Assembly: GCA_002224055.1 (NCBI GenBank)
Contig: AZLU01000255.1
Coordinates: 1 to 56,771, forward strand
Direction: 5' to 3'
Source of the DNA: Pezizomycotina sp. ARF18
Lineage: Eukaryota; Ascomycota
DNA length: 56,771 nt
Shown here: in pieces, positions 11,431 through 21,864 of the stretch
Layout: the number at the start of each line of letters is the position of its first letter
Position numbering within the stretch: the stretch's first letter is position 1
Notes under the pieces: model-generated
Told to the model about the DNA's origin: nothing
What the model saw: the letters and a program-made list of their open reading frames with translations, nothing else
Database searches by the model: none
Position numbers and translations under genes: made by a program

Positions 11431-12591
11431 GTAAGGGTTGAAGTACTCGTACCCGTGATGTGACTTTCGACTCGTGAGATGTGAACTTTCGAAGAGCAAG
11501 AAAGGTTGGTGATGATTCGATCGATGATCGTAGAGGTTGAAAGGAGGAGAGAAGGAGAAGTGGTGATTGAAGGGAGAGAAGTAGAGATAGACAGAGCTGT
11601 AAAAAAAATAACAAAAAAAAAATTAACAAATTATTTCTGGTTGAGTATATTATTTTATTAATTACTTAAGTATTATTATTATTATTATTAGAAAATCTAT
11701 AAACAGCAGTACTGACCGACTACAACCGTTACCTCTCTCTCTTTTTTTTTTTTTTTTTTTTCTGTTTTGTAGCTCCCTTTCCAAGAATGGTTGTCCTCCC
11801 CGGGCCGCTTTTTCATCTCATCGATAGAGCGGAACATCGTGATCACTAATACGGTTGCTCTCATTCTCGTCACTCTTATTGATAGATATTAACTCATTCA
11901 AAATCTCGAAAGTGGAAAGTGGAAATACTGCGAGCTGATCGGGTAGGGAAGGAGCGCCCACGGCAGGCCCGCCTGTGACTTGAGAGAACTTGCTGATCGG
12001 CGATGAGAAAATCAAAGGAAATATTATTCTTGCTTTCTCAAACAAACTTGATAACATCTGCCCTTCTATCTTCCTAACGTTCTCATCCTATTCTACCCTT
12101 CACTTCTGATTTTATTCCCTTCATATTTTTTTATTTTTATTTTTTATTTTTTATTTTGTTTTCCCGGTTATGTACTACCCTTTAGGATATTTGGAAGATC
12201 TTTCGTTCTCCTTTCCCTGATTTAAATATTGATTATTTTTTTTTTTTAAAAAATATTTGTATTTATATATATATTTCAAAATGGGCAATCGTATGCCAGC
12301 AATGGATCCTTTTAATTATTTTTCATCGTCAAAAAACAATATATATATATATAATAAATAAAATAAATATTAGCCCTCTCCTCTTTTCCTCTCCTCCTCT
12401 TTCTTTCTTTCCTTTTCATGTACCTCAAATAGTCTTCTCTACATCCATAAAGCAACCTATACCTTCACGATCAATCCACCAGGTCGGAGAAAGAAAAGAA
12501 AAGAAAAGCGTTATTACCATCATCATCTACATCTCGACCATACCTCAAGGTCTTTGATACCGTCCATTTCTTGGTTCATCTCCAGTCGAAG
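11431..12591. other. AT-rich upstream region of the 12.8-kb gene
   Basis: No gene is recognised. It contains an ATT microsatellite at about 11669-11690, T20 at 11742-11761 and TA repeats near 12258-12268 and 12340-12350. Pyrimidine-rich stretches from about 12375 resemble a fungal core promoter and 5' leader for the plus-strand gene at 12817. Confidence 0.45.
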
Positions 12592-12736
12592 GTAAGTACC
12601 CAAGCTTCGTTACCCTCGAGATCAGTTGCTTCCCTCACTCTGCTCTCACCCTCGAGTTGGGTCCTCATTCATCCTTCTCCCTCCTTGCGCGTCCCTATTG
12701 CCTTCGTTGAGCTAACAAACCGCCTCCAACTCCCAG
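12592..12736 (+). other. 5' UTR intron of the 12817 gene
   Basis: The donor is GTAAGT at 12592, the branch site CTAAC at 12712-12716 and the acceptor CAG at 12734-12736, giving 145 nt. All three signals are close to the ascomycete consensus. The coding start lies 81 bases downstream, so the intron is in the leader. Confidence 0.65.
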
Positions 12737-12816
12737 GCCATTCCAAAAACCTCCAACAACGCCCTCTACAACCACTCACCACCTACCTACCAACACAACA
12801 ACAACCACCACCCACC

Positions 12817-13119
12817 ATGCTCGCAGACCTCCTCGCACAAGCCGGCGCCTCGACCGCGGGAAGCCAAGCCTTCTGCCAGCACATGGCCAAATTCTGCTGC
12901 CCTGCCATCATGGCTACCTTCATCTACCGCTTCTTCCACGGCGACCTCACCCCGCTCGCGTTCATGGCCAACATGACCTTCGTCGGTGCCATCTGGGCCA
13001 GCTGCGCGCGCCGCGACAGGCCGATGTACGTCTTCCTGGGTTTGTTCGCCGTCTTCGGTGGTTGTCATATTGGGCAGAGGATGGGGATGGTCGCGAAGGA
13101 TTTCGGCACACGTTTTTAG
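12817..13119 (+). CDS. Small membrane protein, 100 aa, intact
   Basis: The start codon sits in good context (cacccaccATG) and the frame is open to TAG at 13117-13119. Hydrophobic segments are CCPAIMATFIYRFF, LAFMANMTFVGAIWASCA and MYVFLGLFAVFGGCHI, so two or three membrane passes are likely. Cysteines cluster near the first helix (FCQHMAKFCCP). The leader carries a well-formed intron, which supports expression. It is one of the few genes here without a frame break. I do not recognise the family. A role in a mitochondrial or ER membrane is only a guess from size and hydrophobicity. Confidence 0.7.
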   Translation: MLADLLAQAGASTAGSQAFCQHMAKFCCPAIMATFIYRFFHGDLTPLAFMANMTFVGAIWASCARRDRPMYVFLGLFAVFGGCHIGQRMGMVAKDFGTRF

Positions 13120-13876
13120 AGGGGAAGGATTGGATATGGGTTTTTTCTTTCTTTTTTTTTTTTTTATGATGGAATGGTAGAGGGACGATATTACTTTTTC
13201 GAGCAAACTCGGGTTTTTACACTGATCGAGGAAAAGGATTGTTCGTTTTCTTGCTTTACGGGCAATTTGCTCTTTTTTGCTTTTATTGATACGGAAGGAG
13301 ATTTGGTTACTCTGGGAGGAATTTGGGGTCATGATTTTTTCGAGAGTTTCTGAGGGTTATTCACGGTACCTCATGCTTTTTTTGCCCTGCTCTGTTACTT
13401 TTCATTGCAGCACATTTGCTTCATCTTTGGATTTCTTTTACCGGCTTCAGGTCGCTCTTCATGTCTTGCTTTTCATCATGGGTTTGTTTCTTTTGTAATG
13501 TTGCTATTCTGAAGTTTTTTTGTTTGATAAAATGGGAAGCCCTGCCAGTGGGGCGATTCAGGCAGATAACGTGCTTTTGCTCTCAAGAAGAAACGGAAGA
13601 CAATTCTCCTACTTCCCGTTATTCTAAATATTATTCACTTAAAAGGTCAATCTGTTTATCTTTATCTTTTTTCTTTCTTTCTTTTTTTTTTTTTTTTCTT
13701 CTCATTATTCCCACCGAATGATGGCCTGTTACGAACAAACTAGTTTTCTATCAATATCGAGGACATATGTGTGTGCTCCTTTTGTCCAGATTTATACTAT
13801 TCGCGCCTTCTAATACATACTAGATAACGCAGCAGCAGCAGAGAGAAGTGAAAGCCTGCCCTGCTATACATCGTAG
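13120..13876. other. Convergent 3' region, no gene recognised
   Basis: T-rich tracts at 13147-13164 and 13682-13697 flank AT-rich sequence between two convergent small-membrane-protein genes. Plus-strand frames here are rich in Phe, Leu and Ser because of the T content and look non-coding. Confidence 0.45.
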
Positions 13877-14202
13877 CTACAAGGAAATCAAATCCTCCTC
13901 CCTTCCCACCTCTACCTGCCCTCGACCCTTCGTCCCTCTTAATCCCGTTCTCCTTCCCGTTATTTTCAACTTTCTCATCATCCCCCTCTTCTCCCTCAGA
14001 GATGTTTTCGCCGTAAATATAGCCCACGGTACCGTAATTATAATCAAAATCCACGCGGCACCCCGAGCGTTATAAGGACGATGACGAACGCGTATGCGTT
14101 CGGGAGGGAGAGGTACCCGGTTAGCGTCTCCGTGAAGCTCCGCGTACCCTCGGGCTGCGCGCTGGGGTTGGCGGGATCGCTTCCGAGCGTTTGCGGTTCC
14201 AT
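13877..14202 (-). CDS. Small membrane protein, 108 aa, one frame break
   Basis: The start at 14202 gives MEPQTLGSDPANPSAQPEG and LTGYLSLPNAYAFVIVLITL. One base missing from the GGGG run near 14060 then continues as AAWILIIITVPWAIFTAKTS and a basic tail (LREKRGMMRKLKITGRRTG) ending EEDLISL at 13877. With one base added the length is exactly 109 codons including stop. A long hydrophobic stretch followed by basic residues predicts a hairpin or single anchor with the basic tail in the cytoplasm. An alternative acidic frame overlaps the second half (YGENISEGEEGDDEKVE), but it does not continue the helix. Family unknown. Confidence 0.55.
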
Positions 14203-15103
14203 GTTGAGGCCCCTTTTTGTGACGAGTGGAAAGGTGTCGTATGATTTTTTGAAGAGGCGGGTCGTGATGGGTTTGCGATCTAGTTAGAAAAGCAATGGAA
14301 CAAACGGGTATCGTAGGTTTTTTGATGGAAAATAGAAATGTAAAAGCGGTATCAAGAGGGAATATTTAATCTCTGCCCCTTTTGAAAAAAAAAAAAAAAA
14401 AAAAAAAAAACATTATTACGATAAAGGTTTTGACTCAAGGAGCGGAAACGCCATTTCTAGACGCGGCGCCTGCTCCACGTGTTAACTCTATTGTTGGGGT
14501 TTAACTTTAATAGTGCGACTAACATTGCTGCAGCTGCTGGTGTACAGTATATATATACGTTTCTCGCGGTCATGGCAGGTCCGAGTCGCAAATGACAACG
14601 CCGGAACGGAAAGAATGTGTCCAAGTAGGCTCACGGTGATTGAATAATTGATGGTGGCCGGTCAGCACTGCCATTTACAGGATTTATTCTTTTTTTTTAT
14701 TTATTTATTTTTTTATTTTTTTTTATTATTAACTGAAAAAAAAAAACGCGGAGCATTCTTTTAAATCTTTCCATTGAACAGCGGGCTATAAAGTGGATTG
14801 GGCTCCCACTTCTCGTCCAGTCAGTTTCTCTCACGATGTTTCCTTCGTCACTTTTTTTTTTTTTTTTCTGTTCTTTTTCTCCATCACCAGCAGTCATCTC
14901 CACCTTATGATAACCAAAAACACTTTCGCACTCCCTATTTCAACACAAACGGGCCCGCATCTCATCTCCATCTGCATCTTCCACCGGCTCAACCTCTTCC
15001 ATCTCGACGTTCTCCTTCTGCTCCGGGGGAAAGTTTTATCGAAGGTACGCCTCTAGGAACGATTTCTCTTTTACTCCCGAGCTGGCCTGATGGCACTCTC
15101 CAG
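14203..15103. other. Intergenic and leader region
   Basis: It contains an A26 run at 14385-14410, a TATA-like element (tatatatata) near 14548-14558 and T-rich runs near 14690-14730 and 14850-14866. From about 14800 the sequence is CT-rich like a leader. A possible leader intron runs from GTACGC at 15045 to CAG at 15101-15103. Confidence 0.4.
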
Positions 15104-15440
15104 CTCAAAGTGGCTCTCATCGGTACCTTCACTATTGCACTCTTGACGGGCATCTACCGCCGGAAGCCGGGGTCTTCGCGATGTTTGGACTTCAGATGCC
15201 AGCGCAGGGCTTGTTCGGAAAGGGCTTCTAAGCTACCAAGGCGATGCCCTACCTCGCCGGGTCCGGCATGGCGGTCTGCATTGCGTGTGCTATCCTCAAG
15301 CAAGTCTATGTTTGAGGTGTACGGCCAAGGCGGACTCTTCCCTACTACGATTAGAGGCGGTACGAAGTGCTTCAACTTGATGCTTTTACGAGGCGCTCAA
15401 AGGCTTTCAAGAAAGGGGAGGTACTTTTATTAAGCCATGA
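15104..15440 (+). CDS. Possible small membrane protein, frames interrupted
   Basis: After the proposed acceptor at 15101-15103 the frame reads LKVALIGTFTIALLTGIYRR, then with one added G VFAMFGLQMPAQGLFGKGF. After an in-frame TAA comes AMPYLAGSGMAVCIACAILK. The end is YEVLQLDAF, then after a shift YEALKGFQERGGTFIKP with TGA at 15438-15440. Two membrane segments with a basic IYRRKPG loop are apparent. The stop between the two hydrophobic segments is unexplained. It may be another sequence error, or two short genes may have been merged. Family not recognised. Confidence 0.35.
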
Positions 15441-15950
15441 TATTGTTATTGATCTGAGCGTGATGGATATTTTCTTGTTCTTGTGTGTGTTTTTTTTTTT
15501 TCTTTTCCCGAGCATTCTTTAATTGTTGCCTGTTTTTTTCAAAGAGACCGCTTCTAGCGTTTATATAGTCAGATGGTTTTCCTTTTCTATGCAGTATGCA
15601 TGCACATCTGGCGAGATGTCGATTTTGGACAAAAAAAAAAAAAACATTCCTTGTACGTAAAGTCGCAACGGGAGGTTAACGAAGAATAGGAAGAAAAATT
15701 CGCGTCCGAAGTTGAAAATCATTCCTTCTCTATCGCTCAAATCCCTAACGGTTCGTTCTGCATATTATTCACCATCGAACCGACATGCGTTATGTGGATA
15801 AGGAAGCCCGTAATCTCCCATCTTTCTGTTCAAAATCAGCGACCGCGACGTATTACCATCTACCATAGTGGAGCTCCACGTACACACCTGGAACAGCCAC
15901 GTTCCTCACAAGCACTAGCGACCAAGTGACGAAAATTCTCAACGCCTGTT
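15441..15950. other. Intergenic, no gene recognised
   Basis: T-rich and A-rich runs (about 15488-15502 and 15631-15644) flank short frames. A minus-strand reading (RSLILNRKMGDYGLPYPHN) near 15.8 kb is protein-like but stops quickly, and I cannot connect it to a gene. Confidence 0.3.
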
Positions 15951-16813
15951 AACTCTTCTCCATACATCACCTCTTCATTGACGCTGAAGATTATACTTAC
16001 TCTGGTCAGAAGAAAATGTACGGTAGAATTCGATATTCCCAGTAGCTTCTCCCTAACCAGTTTTGTTAAGGTTAAGCTCGAACTTGAATCCACGCGCAAA
16101 ACTACCACATGATACGATCCGCTTTCAATACGAAAGTTAGATATCATTCGATTTGCTGATCGAGTTCTGGCCGAGACTATCTTATCCGGAATGCTCTGCA
16201 TATTTCCCTCTTTTTTTTTTTTTTTTTTTTGTGTGTTTTTCCCTTGTAGCTTGGATAGAGAGCGGGGGGGCGAGGTTTTGGGGCGTCGTCGCGAGAACGA
16301 ATAATAATGGCCTCGACCACGAGCTTGAATCGGAAGGGAAGGAACTAGACTACTACTACTACTACTCCGCTACCCGACCGGCGTATTGCGTAGTCGCCAC
16401 TGGTAATGCACGTGAAGGGACCCGAAAGAAAATTACGTCAAGGCGGTGTTGGAAGAGTACGTCGGGAAGGCGGGTTTGTTGCTTATTGTCGCTGGTACTG
16501 GTGCTCCCACGTTTTACCTAGATGATGTTCGGGGTTGGTATCGAAGAAAGCGGAGGGGAGATCCGTGGGGACGAGGGGGATGATGATTGAGGAGGAGGTT
16601 AGGAAGGAGGAGAGCTTTAGCGAGGAGGAAGAGCGCTAGCGCGAGGAAGGGATGGGAGTTTTTGAGCCGGTTTTTAACGACTCGGAAGCTACGACGATGC
16701 GATATTCCTGTTATCGGTCTCCAGACAGGCGCATTTTCGAGATGACCCTCGAAATGCTGAGCCTGTACTTCCACACGCGGCGTAGCGAACAGCGAGGAAC
16801 AAATAATAAATAA
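15951..16813 (+). CDS. Putative membrane protein with acidic tail, frames interrupted
   Basis: Plus-strand pieces are SSLTLKIILTLVRRKCTVEF and RKLDIIRFADRVLAETILSG, then a T20 tract and acceptor TTGTAG at 16244-16249. Next come WIESGGARFWGVVART and HELESEGKELDYYYYYSATR, then a hydrophobic segment VGKAGLLLIVAGTGAPTFYL followed by DDVRGWYRRKRRGDPWG. The end is MMIEEEVRKEESFSEEEER, MGVFEPVFNDSEATTMRYSC and FEMTLEMLSLYFHTRRSEQR, with the stop at 16811-16813. The downstream half is convincing and the first exon less so, because a 113-codon minus frame (15860-16201) overlaps it. Family unknown. Confidence 0.38.
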
Positions 16814-17073
16814 TGAATGAAATAAAAGAAAATATATATATATATAATCAATTTGCAGATACTTTCGTATATTTGAGTGAAAAAAAAACATTGGAAATCA
16901 TGATATTTATTATATTGAAATTTGTAGGACCGTTTTACGATATAGAGTAGTACTACGTAGAAATAAAAGTTATGAGAAAAAGAAACGATAAAAACTATAG
17001 CGCAGTCGGAGAGAGCTACCAGGTCAGAGGTAAGCCAGTATGTACATGTACAAACCCCTCCAGCGGCACTTAC

Positions 17074-17907
17074 ATTGATTAATATCCCAACGCCGCCGCA
17101 TCCCTGCTCTTCAAAGCTCATAATGCCCCCCGAAAGCGTCGTAAACGCCTTAACATTCGCCCCCACATTACCACCACTCCTCCATGAACCTCTTCTCAAA
17201 CCCCCTCCACTATCCCTCTCAATCTCATCCTCCATCTCATCGATCTCCCTATCGAACTCCTCCCACTCCCCTTCCTCCCCTTCCTCCCTCATATTCTTCC
17301 GCCGCGCACTCAACCACCTCAACGCCGCGACCTCATCCTTCCTACCGAACCCCTCGCGCCGTTAAACGCCATCTTCGCGCTGCTAAGCCTGTACAACGCG
17401 ACCACCCTCGCCAGCGCTACAGCGCGAACCGTTAAGGGTTTTGTAGTCTCGTCGGACCAGATGTGGACGTTTTCGACTTTTCGCGTTCGTTCGCTACGGA
17501 CTGTGACCGCGTGTATGGGTGGCGTTGTAGCGTTTTCGTGGTATACCTTACGGAGTTTAGATTGTTTACCCGTAAAAAAGCGTAGGTACGCGTGTTCGAT
17601 CTCGTACGTTCCGTCGTCGCGGCGGGGTTCCGATCCGTGTAAAATTACGTGTATGCGGTTCTGGCGGTCGCGCCAGCCGAGGTGTGCTAGGAAACCGTTG
17701 GAGAGGAATGGATGTAGCGTTGAGTTCTTTGGGTCGTCCTGTGGCGATGGGGTGGAGCGGAAGAGCAGTGGGTCGAGTGTTGTTGACGGTGAGGATATGA
17801 GGGTTGAGAATAATGTGCAGACTAGGGGAGGGATTTTAGGTCGGGTAGGTAAGGCGCGAGAAGATTTCTAGCCAGAGTTCGGCGGGGAGGGAAGGGGTTG
17901 TGGACAT
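17074..17907 (-). CDS. F-box protein A, frames interrupted, 3' exon(s) not resolved
   Basis: The start at 17907 gives MSTTPSLPAELWLEIFSRLT, the first helix of an F-box, then after a shift LVCTLFSTLI and LDPLLFR. Further on come HPFLSNGFLAHLGWRDRQNR, DGTYEIEHAYLRFF, YHENATTPPIHAVTVRSE, NVHIWSDETTKPLTVRAVAL and an acidic coiled stretch (REEGEEGEWEEFDREIDEME). The exon ends at a GTAAGT donor (complement of 17068-17073), so a short further exon is likely. F-box proteins bind Skp1 and present substrates to SCF ubiquitin ligases. The substrate is unknown. It is divergent from, and paralogous to, the gene at 18290. Two of the three F-box genes here are on the minus strand. Confidence 0.62.
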
Positions 17908-18289
17908 CGTGAGGTTCCTGATGGGGATTGGGGGTGGGTTGGGGTAAATTGACGTCGACGTTGGCGATGTAGATGTTGAAGGATTGACGTTGGATATGAA
18001 GATATGTTTGTCACCCTGATCTTCACGTCGATCAGGGGTATTTATGATTTATCCATCTCGCTGGCCCCCACGAGCCAATTCCGGGGGTCGTCCAGGCCCA
18101 ATATTGCTTCGCTAGAACCGGGTACATCTCATCACAATCTAGGCGGAGATTCGGCCATTTTCGAGTCGTGATCCGGGACTCGCGGACGCCGACGCTTGCC
18201 GAGACTCATCGGCGGTGTTCAACACAATATTTCATCGTAATCCAACGCAACCATAAGCATCATCACTTCAATCAGCATCCATCGTCCAC
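17908..18289. promoter_or_regulatory. Shared divergent promoter of two F-box genes, with an 8-bp dyad
   Basis: The 382 bases between two head-to-head F-box starts must hold both promoters. CCCTGATC at 18014-18021 and GATCAGGG at 18030-18037 form a perfect inverted repeat with an 8-base spacer (ttcacgtc), a shape typical of a dimeric binding site. Whether it is an operator is inference. Confidence 0.4.
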
Positions 18290-18700
18290 CATGTCTACCT
18301 CGGCCATACTGCTCCCAGCAGAGCTCTGGCAACAAATCTTCTCCTACCTCTCCTACCTCCACCTAAAAACCTCCATCCGCCTCGTATGTCGCCTCTTCAA
18401 CGCCTACCTTCTCCCGCCTTCATCGCCTACGAGCCGCACGGCTCTCGACGTCGCTTTGTTTCGGGACTACCCATCCTCATCTCCTGTGATTTCACAAAAT
18501 ATGAATTACACCCAGCCCTAACGAAACGTTTCGAATTACTCTCCCACGATTACGCCGGAAGCACGAAAGAAATTTGCAAGTGGTTGACGAAGGATTTATC
18601 TAGTATGCTGGGACCAACCTTCGTGGACCATCTGAGGAGAGAGAACGCGACGAGTCCGGCGAGTAGGATGGTAGTTGTTATGGTGAAGGAGGACATATGA
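18290..18700 (+). CDS. F-box protein B, frames interrupted
   Basis: The start is in good context (gtccaccATG). The F-box reads LPAELWQQIFSYLSYLHLKT followed by IRLVCRLFNAYL, then ALDVALFRDYP. One shift later comes FTKYELHPALTKRFELLSHD, then HLRRENATSPASRMVVVMVK. The order LD.LLFRD, HPxL, ENATxP matches the two other F-box genes of this window, so they form one family. The frame stops at 18700, but a neighbouring frame (GVVFVIDSISDRGVGVQDV, 18.70-18.76 kb) may be the continuation after another lost base. Likely an SCF substrate adaptor of unknown target. Confidence 0.6.
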   Translation, partial: HVYLGHTAPSRALATNLLLPLLPPPKNLHPPRMSPLQRLPSPAFIAYEPHGSRRRFVSGLPILISCDFTKYELHPALTKRFELLSHDYAGSTKEICKWLTKDLSSMLGPTFVDHLRRENATSPASRMVVVMVKEDI

Positions 18701-18957
18701 AAGGAGTTGTTTTTGTGATTGACAGTATTAGTGATAGGGGAGTCGGTGTGCAAGATGTTCCAGGGCGGAATTGGGGGAGGTTTGGAAGTGCTGGGGACGG
18801 CTGTGACGGCCTTGCGCGAGTCAATGCTAACGGGCATCATGCTGGGCGCGTTTCAATAGAATATTTACACCCTTAGTCTCTTGGATTTATAACCCTTTGT
18901 CATCTTAACCTGCCAAAGAGTAGTAATCCGAGCCTTACCAACTTCAATGTCGTTGCG

Positions 18958-19565
18958 TCATGACCGGTATTATCACGCTTCTGTAAAGATCTCATATCGA
19001 TACCAATCAATGTAATTAACGCTTGTGTGCGAGTGGTGCCAGATATAAAGCGCCTATTAAACGGTAACGGCACACAATACCCTCCGAAACTCACCAACGC
19101 AGATTGGATAAAATGGATCGATACAGAAGCATCGCTCGGTAAAAATTCCCTCAAACCGAAAACGCCAAACTGTTACCGCTCTAGAGAAAATTGCAATCCG
19201 GCGAAATACCTATGTTGGCACTAACCACCGTAGCCTCTTTCGTTAGATTCCTCAGGGCACTAGAAGACGCTATTTGAAACGAATTTCTGGCGGTGGGGAA
19301 GGACCCTAGATATATTGCTATGCAGGAGTATCAGAAGCGTTACGGCAAGGCTAGTAGTGTGAAAGTGCTGTTCCTCGTTGAGGTATTTGTTCATAGAGAT
19401 GTTGGTAGGGGGAGGGACCCGCACGGATGCGATTACGTTATTTCGGATATTCTCAGGAAAGTTCTGAACGGGAAACATCGGAATGCGGCGCCGTTGAAGA
19501 AGGTACCGGCGACGCGGGGTGCCACGGAGGCCCGGAAGAAGGCACACGACGCGGTAGGAAACTGA
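18958..19565 (+). CDS. Hypothetical protein, frames interrupted
   Basis: An open run starts after a TGA near 18958 and reads PVLSRFCKDLISIPINVINA, then LTNADWIKWIDTEASLGKN. After shifts it continues EKLQSGEIPMLALTTVASF, VRFLRALEDAI, KDPRYIAMQEYQKRYGKASS, FLVEVFVHRDVGRGRDPHG and a basic end (GATEARKKAHDAVGN, stop at 19563-19565). The amino-acid order is protein-like across the joins. Possible upstream coding (NLPKSSNPSLTNFNVVAS) precedes the TGA. No family is recognised. Two overlapping minus frames (18900-19154 and 19260-19628) are probably shadows. Confidence 0.4.
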
Positions 19566-20799
19566 AAACGTAAAGTTGGTGCGACTTTGTGGTCGAGCTC
19601 TAGGTTCGCTGAGTGCTGCGATAGTCATGTAGTCAAACGGGCGGAAGGGGAAGAGTATCCGTAGTTTTTAATAGACTATGTATTTATTAGAATTAGATGT
19701 GCGTTTTCAATCCACAAAGCTTGAGTCGACAAAAATCTGGTGATATTCGTTTTGGGCTCTTGATGCTGCTCGGTCATCTTACATACAACTCCAGCTAGAA
19801 TGGAACGAATCGTAGATAAAAACATTGCAGCCTTCCATACAGATTGTTGCCCTTTCAAAAGGAATGATCTCCGAGTCCCCGCGGAAGAAAATCGGCTACT
19901 TGTAAAATATTGGCTTCTTGCTGAATGTCGTAATCGGTTTTGGTGATCCAAAGACAACGTGTCTTTTCGAAACTCGATTCTGCCAAGTACGGAATGTGCA
20001 CGACCCCAAAAACGTTGATCACAGGAGATCGCGAAAATCTCCGCACACAACGCTCGAAGAGATCTTCTCCAGATCTACTGTAAAATCGCTTATCGCGGAA
20101 AGAGGTTTTCGCCAACTTTGTGGTCTTTCCGGGTTTGACACTGGTCAATTAACGGAACCCCTCGCGGATCCGAAGAAACAAGCACTCTTTAAGCTCTCGT
20201 CTCAAAGCTTCATACGCCGTTTTTTCTTGTCTTCGAAGAAGCAGGGGATGTTTCACTGATTGTATCGTATGATATCATCTATATGTCCAGTGTACTAATT
20301 GGTCATAGCCCTAAGCCATCAGTCCAGGATCGCGATAGCAGGAAGGCCCTGGAGAAGCGTCCTGCAATTTATGTCCTTATCTATTCACCTGTCGAGCAAG
20401 AGTTGTCCCTGAAATAGGTAGAAACTCAATATCAGGATGAAGATAAATACCTCTGATGGTGTTTACTCCATCCCTCGTTATCCTCACGTTGAAGATCTAA
20501 CGGCTGACATCTCGAAGATCTCGTACAATCTTTCAAGGTTCAGTTTTCGAAGTGTCGCCACTTTCACTTATTGAGGTAATAGCTTAGCATCGCTCCCCAA
20601 ATAGAGACCAGATCACCGTGCTATCTGTTTAATTGAAGGAGTCAGAGGACGCAAACACGCTCCTCAAACTTCCCCTCAGTTTTCCGCAACATCTAGAATG
20701 AGATCAAATCTTTGATAATCATCTGCTGCCAGAGGAAATACTTCCAGAACCTAACACCTTCAGTGATAAGAATACCGTTAACAAAGCCCGCAAGAGGTC
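19566..20799. other. Region with competing open frames, no gene assigned
   Basis: A plus frame of 113 codons (19918-20259) and minus frames at 19676-20050 and 19855-20148 overlap. All are moderately protein-like and none carries a known motif. The last 500 bases before the TATA box at 20800 look like promoter sequence for the secreted protein gene. Confidence 0.3.
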
Positions 20800-20807
20800 T
20801 ATATAAA
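20800..20807 (+). promoter_or_regulatory. TATA box of the secreted cysteine-rich protein gene
   Basis: TATATAAA lies 138 bases before the start codon and is followed by a C/T-rich leader (cttcctctctctattctcc), the usual arrangement of a strong fungal promoter. Confidence 0.55.
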
Positions 20808-20944
20808 CCACCCCGAAACCCCACTTTTCTCGATCTTCCCCATTATTAACATCACAACCACTTCCTCTCTCTATTCTCCACAAAAAATCCATAAACCACC
20901 TTCAACTTAACTCTCTCAAACAAACTTCTCAAAAGCTCTCCAAA

Positions 20945-21258
20945 ATGCAATTCTCCATCCTCGCCGCCGCCTCCCTCATCGCCGCCGCCACCGCGCAGCC
21001 AACCTACATCTGGCGCCGCCAGGATTCTCCCAGCAATGGAACCCCCAGATCGCCGCTCCCGACATCGGCATGACTATGGGCTGCACTGTCATGGCCAACG
21101 CCTGCAAAGTCTACATCAAGAGCCAGATGTGCACCGACGCCTGGCACGCCGAGGTCAACTCGTGCGTTCCAGCGACGTGCACTACCATCCGCAGCCAGAT
21201 CGTTCAGCAGTGCCCGCCGGAGACACAGCCGGCTTCTGAGGGGAGTCCCGCACAGTAA
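20945..21258 (+). CDS. Small secreted cysteine-rich protein, 104 aa, one frame break
   Basis: The start is in good context (ctccaaaATG). The signal peptide is MQFSILAAASLIAAATAQP, and a dibasic RR follows shortly after (TYIWRRQ), a possible Kex2 site. One base missing from CCCCC at 21042-21046 breaks the frame. With it the protein continues through GMTMGCTVMANACKVYIKSQ, MCTDAWHAEVNSCVPATC and RSQIVQQCPPETQPASEGSP to TAA at 21256-21258, exactly 105 codons. The mature part has six cysteines (GCT, ACK, QMC, NSC, ATC, QQC), enough for three disulfides. Size, secretion and cysteine content make it effector-like, but no named family is recognised. Confidence 0.68.
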
Positions 21259-21864
21259 AAAAGAAAGGTTGAGGAAAAGTCTCGATGGTGGAGACTTTGT
21301 CGTGTGAATAGTTAGATACCCGTTGTACATATATTATCATTTAAGGATTTGGAACGAGAATGGTAGACTCTGGTACCAGGCTTGCCAATCTTCTTTTTGT
21401 TTATAGAATATTCTCGCTATTGCTTGAGGGTTCGGGTGCTCTGCTACCTACGTCGAGTGTTAGAGTAAATAGCTTAAATATCGCCTATACGACCTCATTC
21501 GTCCCTCCGATATCTCATTTCCGCGAATTTTTATATCCTCAGACATAGATCCCCAAAGTTGTCTCGTGTCTCAGGCTGATTGCAGTGCCTTAAAAAAACA
21601 CAATCATTAATTCTCGTATTATCTCTGAGTTTTTGGCCCGGATGGATAATAGGTTTCTATTTAAATTGCAGTATTTCCACGGATAAACGTTGCGAAAAAA
21701 AAATGTGCTACTCAATCCGAATCATTGCAAACTGAATTACGGGAAAAGCGAATGTCATAACGGCCCTATTTCGGGTGAGTTCTCCGGTTCGGCGCGTGGA
21801 GAGGAGCTTATAGGGTTTCCGAAGCTATCGCGGCGGATTAGTTCCGGGTCATCATCGTCAACTG
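21259..21864. other. 3' intergenic, no gene recognised
   Basis: AT-rich sequence lies between convergent genes. Short frames at 21360-21548 and 21690-21896 have no signature. The second overlaps the end of the minus-strand receptor gene. Confidence 0.45.

Noticed and set aside
15860-16201. 113-codon minus-strand frame with a possible GTAAGT intron
   Set aside because: The plus strand here reads into a convincing downstream gene. I prefer plus, but this remains the least certain strand choice in the window.
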